A DNA stretch of 7,684 nt from Actinomycetota bacterium (lineage in GTDB: Bacteria > Actinomycetota > AC-67). The DNA is taken from the NCBI GenBank assembly GCA_041658565.1, contig JBAZZY010000047.1:1-7684 (forward strand). The letters run 5' to 3'. A program made the translations under genes and the position numbers. The notes under the pieces are model-generated. The model did not search any database. It saw nothing but the letters and a program-made list of their open reading frames with translations, and had not been told where the DNA came from. This document shows, one piece after another, positions 5,985-7,684 of the stretch. The stretch's first letter is position 1. Every line of letters begins with the position of its first letter.

Positions 5985-7101
5985 TTAGTCCGCGGCCGGC
6001 GCTCGGGACCGCTGCCACTCCAGGAACGCCCGAATAAATTCGTCGATGTCCCCGTCGAGAACGGCGTCGATCCCCGAGGTCTCCCGCCCCGACCGCACGT
6101 CCTTGACCATTTGGTACGGCTGCATGACATACGAACGGATCTGACTGCCGAAATCGATGTCGCGCCGCTCCCCTCGCAACTCGTCGAGTTTCGCTGCGCG
6201 CTCCTGACGCATCAACTCGGCAAGCTTGGACTGCAGAATTCGCATCGCAACCGCCTTGTTTTGTAACTGTGAGCGCTCAGCTTGCGCGGTCACTACGATC
6301 CCCGTCGGCAAGTGGGTGACGCGAACCGCGGAGTCCGTGGTGTTCACGCTTTGCCCACCGGGACCGCTGGAGCGGTAGACGTCGATCTTGAGGTCATCCT
6401 CGGGGATGGCCACCTCCACATCCTCGTCGAGGATCGGAACGACATCGACTGCCGCGAACGAAGTGTGGCGTCGCTTCTGGGAGTCGAAGGGCGAGATCCG
6501 CACCAAGCGATGCACGCCGCGTTCGGCCGAGAGCATCCCGTAGGAGAATCGACCTTTCGCGATGAAAGTCGCGCTCTTGATGCCGGCCTCGTCGCCGGGC
6601 TGACGATCGATCACCTCGATATCGATACCACGGCGCTCCGCCCAGCGCAGGTACATCCGCAGCAGCATCTCCGCCCAGTCCTGGCTCTCGGTTCCACCGG
6701 CACCGGGATGCACCGAGACGACGGCGTCACGCTCGTCGTGCTCGCCGCCGAGCAGCGTCCGCACTTCCAGTTCTGCGACTTCCGCGCGCAACGAATCGAT
6801 CCCGGAGCGCAACTCACCCTCGACGCTTGCGTCCTGCTCGGCGCGCGCAAGTTCGTCCAGCGTCTCGAGGTCCTCGTGACGCGAGGCCAAGCGCTCGAAC
6901 ACCGACACGTCGTCTTCGAGGCGTGCGAGATCACCCAGCAACTTTCGGGCTTGATCGGGGGTGTCCCAGAGATCAGGCACGGAGGCCTTCTGTTGCAGTT
7001 CGGAGATCGTGCTGCGCTTCGTGTCTACGTCAAAGATAGGCCCTGGCATCGGCGATGGCCGACCCCAAGACCGCGATCTCCGAAGAAAAGTCTTGAACCA
7101 T
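5985..7101 (-). CDS. prfB: Peptide chain release factor 2, made by programmed +1 frameshift
   Basis: RF2 recognises UAA and UGA and releases the finished peptide. The gene is read in two frames. An ATG at 7101 opens 23 codons (MVQDFSSEIAVLGSAI...ARAYL) and reaches an in-frame UGA at 7032-7030. After a +1 slip at CUU U, reading continues with GAC at 7031 for 348 more residues to the TAA at 5985, giving 371 in total, normal for RF2 (E. coli has 365). In the joined protein, the stop-codon-reading motif SPF is at 203-205 and the catalytic GGQ at 248-250, within YRSSGPGGQSVNTTDSAVR. The HPGAGGTESQDWAEM block (131-145) is also standard. The join YL-DVD matches the YL-DYD of E. coli RF2. Taking the ATG at 7049 as the start would lose the normal N-terminal helix. 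Because UGA is read by RF2 itself, low RF2 favours the slip: classic autoregulation. The gene heads the prfB-to-ssrA series. Confidence 0.96.
7029..7044 (-). promoter_or_regulatory. prfB programmed +1 frameshift site
   Basis: The sequence AGGGCC UAU CUU UGA C runs from 7044 to 7029. It has every element of the E. coli site (AGGGGG UAU CUU UGA C): an internal Shine-Dalgarno-like AGGG, a 3-base UAU, the slippery CUU codon, and a UGA followed by C, a weak termination context. The two reading frames join exactly here, with the RF2 sequence conserved on both sides. Confidence 0.95.
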
Positions 7102-7108
7102 GCGCGTT

Positions 7109-7114
7109 ATCCTA
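7109..7114 (-). promoter_or_regulatory. Candidate -10 box for a leaderless prfB transcript
   Basis: TAGGAT (7114-7109) is separated by 7 bases from the prfB ATG at 7101. If it acts as a -10 box, transcription begins at the A of the start codon, giving a leaderless mRNA, a common arrangement in actinobacteria. No Shine-Dalgarno sequence is visible before this ATG, which agrees. No good -35 was found. Confidence 0.45.
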
Positions 7115-7168
7115 CCGATTCGCGCGCGCGGGAGACGCCGCTCCAGTACGCGAGTCTCAAGACGGACG

Positions 7169-7190
7169 AGCCGATGCGGTCTGATCGGCT
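7169..7190 (-). terminator. Possible terminator hairpin after the small exported protein gene
   Basis: AGCCGAT (7169-7175) pairs perfectly with ATCGGCT (7184-7190) around an 8-base loop. The hairpin overlaps the TAG stop (7191-7189) of the small exported protein gene and lies upstream of the putative prfB promoter, where termination would make sense. There is no T-tract, so the call is tentative. Confidence 0.35.
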
Positions 7191-7506
7191 ACTTCGCGTC
7201 TGTCGTTCCCGAGGTGGGGACTTTGCTCAGATCGATCGGGATCGGACCCCCCGACACCGGGGACACCCATACGACGGGCCCCCCTCCCATGCAGTCGTCG
7301 CGCTCCGGTCCACCGTTGGGTGGCGGCGGCGCGACCGATCTGCCCGGTGACGCCGTCTCGGTTGGACAGGGGGGCAGCGTCGCGGGGTTGAAAGGAGGTG
7401 GAGCCTCATCCGCCGAGACGGCAACCAACGTTCCGGCCGTCAGTCCTGCTGCGACGATGATCATGCCGACAACAACGCCAACCAGCTTCCTTCGTCGCGC
7501 GCTCAT
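7189..7506 (-). CDS. Small exported or membrane-anchored Pro/Gly-rich protein, copy A
   Basis: I do not recognise the family. The 105 residues begin with a positive cluster (SARRRK) and one hydrophobic segment at about 8-31, ending in SADE: either an uncleaved anchor or a signal peptide. The rest is low-complexity and Pro/Gly-rich (APPPFNPATLPPCP, VAPPPPNGG). It has two cysteines, Cys47 and Cys72, that could form a disulfide outside the cell. The end is a less repetitive region with GGGPVVWVSPVSGGP and IDLSKVPTSGTTDAK. The ATG at 7506 lies 6 bases after the stop of a near-identical second copy, with no clear ribosome binding site, so re-initiation from the upstream copy is likely. A coding role is supported by conservation of the frame in both copies; even the 6-bp length difference keeps it. 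Confidence 0.7.
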   Translation of the reverse strand: MSARRRKLVGVVVGMIIVAAGLTAGTLVAVSADEAPPPFNPATLPPCPTETASPGRSVAPPPPNGGPERDDCMGGGPVVWVSPVSGGPIPIDLSKVPTSGTTDAK

Positions 7507-7512
7507 TGCTCG

Positions 7513-7684
7513 CTACTTGCCGTCTGTAGTTCCCGAGGTGGGGACTTTGCTCAGATCGATCGGACCCCCCGACACCGGGGACACCCATACGACGGGCCCC
7601 CCTCCCATGCAGTCGTCGCGCTCCGGTCCACCGTTGGGTGGCGGCGGCGCGACCGATCTGCCCGGTGACGCCGTCTCGGTTGGA
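7513..7684 (-). CDS. Small exported Pro/Gly-rich protein, copy B, C-terminal part (5' end outside window)
   Basis: The frame is open from the window edge to a TAG at 7515-7513 and encodes the same C-terminal 56 or so residues as copy A, from PTETASPGRS to GTTDGK. It differs from A in two ways: GGPIDLSK in place of GGPIPIDLSK, and Gly in place of Ala one residue before the final Lys. The N-terminus, presumably with the same membrane segment, lies outside the window. It sits directly upstream of copy A in the same orientation and so is probably cotranscribed with it. Function unknown. Confidence 0.7.
   Translation of the reverse strand, partial: PTETASPGRSVAPPPPNGGPERDDCMGGGPVVWVSPVSGGPIDLSKVPTSGTTDGK

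Larger units (their letters stand above)
7189..7684. repeat. Tandem direct duplication of a small gene (units about 320 bp)
   Basis: Bases 7189-7366 recur at 7513-7684 with only three substitutions (all within the first 16 bases, next to the stop codon) and one 6-bp length difference. Positions 7246-7366 and 7564-7684 are identical over 121 bp, including third codon positions. The length difference is one extra GATCGG unit in copy A (GATCGGGATCGG against GATCGG), typical of replication slippage. The duplication may extend past the window edge. Confidence 0.92.

Noticed and set aside
5985..7049. prfB starting at the ATG at 7049 as a normal single-frame gene
   Set aside because: This drops the conserved N-terminal helix, and the complete frameshift signal with an upstream ATG-initiated frame explains the sequence better.

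Overview
The window reads as a high-GC chromosome segment from an actinobacterium-like organism. No species can be named. Three things point that way. The gene order resembles the prfB - ftsE - ftsX - smpB - ssrA neighbourhood known from Mycobacterium and Streptomyces. The tmRNA carries a mycobacterial-like resume context and an ADS...LAA tag. The protein sequences (SmpB, FtsE, RF2) fit. One feature is atypical: prfB keeps the programmed +1 frameshift, which as I recall is absent from well-studied Actinobacteria such as Mycobacterium, so a deep-branching lineage is more likely than a model genus.

Nearly everything is encoded on the minus strand, so transcription runs from high to low coordinates. 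From the right edge: two tandem, almost identical copies of a small Pro/Gly-rich exported protein gene (7684-7189, the outer copy cut by the window); prfB with its frameshift (7101-5985); a split transketolase pair, N-terminal then C-terminal subunit (5915-4150); ftsE and ftsX (4055-2494); a secreted coiled-coil LytM/M23 peptidase (2355-1132); smpB with a TTG start (1084-602); and ssrA, the tmRNA (543-199). At the left edge the 3' end of an HNH endonuclease gene comes in on the plus strand. Its stop codon sits inside a long inverted repeat that also takes in the 3' end of the tmRNA.

The genes form three functional groups. RF2, SmpB and tmRNA deal with translation termination and ribosome rescue. 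FtsE, FtsX and the adjacent LytM peptidase look like a complete divisome-controlled peptidoglycan hydrolase module, comparable to FtsEX-EnvC or FtsEX-PcsB. The split transketolase is a carbon-metabolism insert between prfB and ftsE. No stretch over 300 bases lacks a gene. There is no CRISPR array, rRNA, ordinary tRNA or insertion sequence.

I found no clearly new multi-gene system. The most noteworthy items are the prfB recoding site, the inverted repeat shared by the tmRNA 3' end and the HNH stop codon, and the recent tandem duplication of an unrecognised secreted protein gene.
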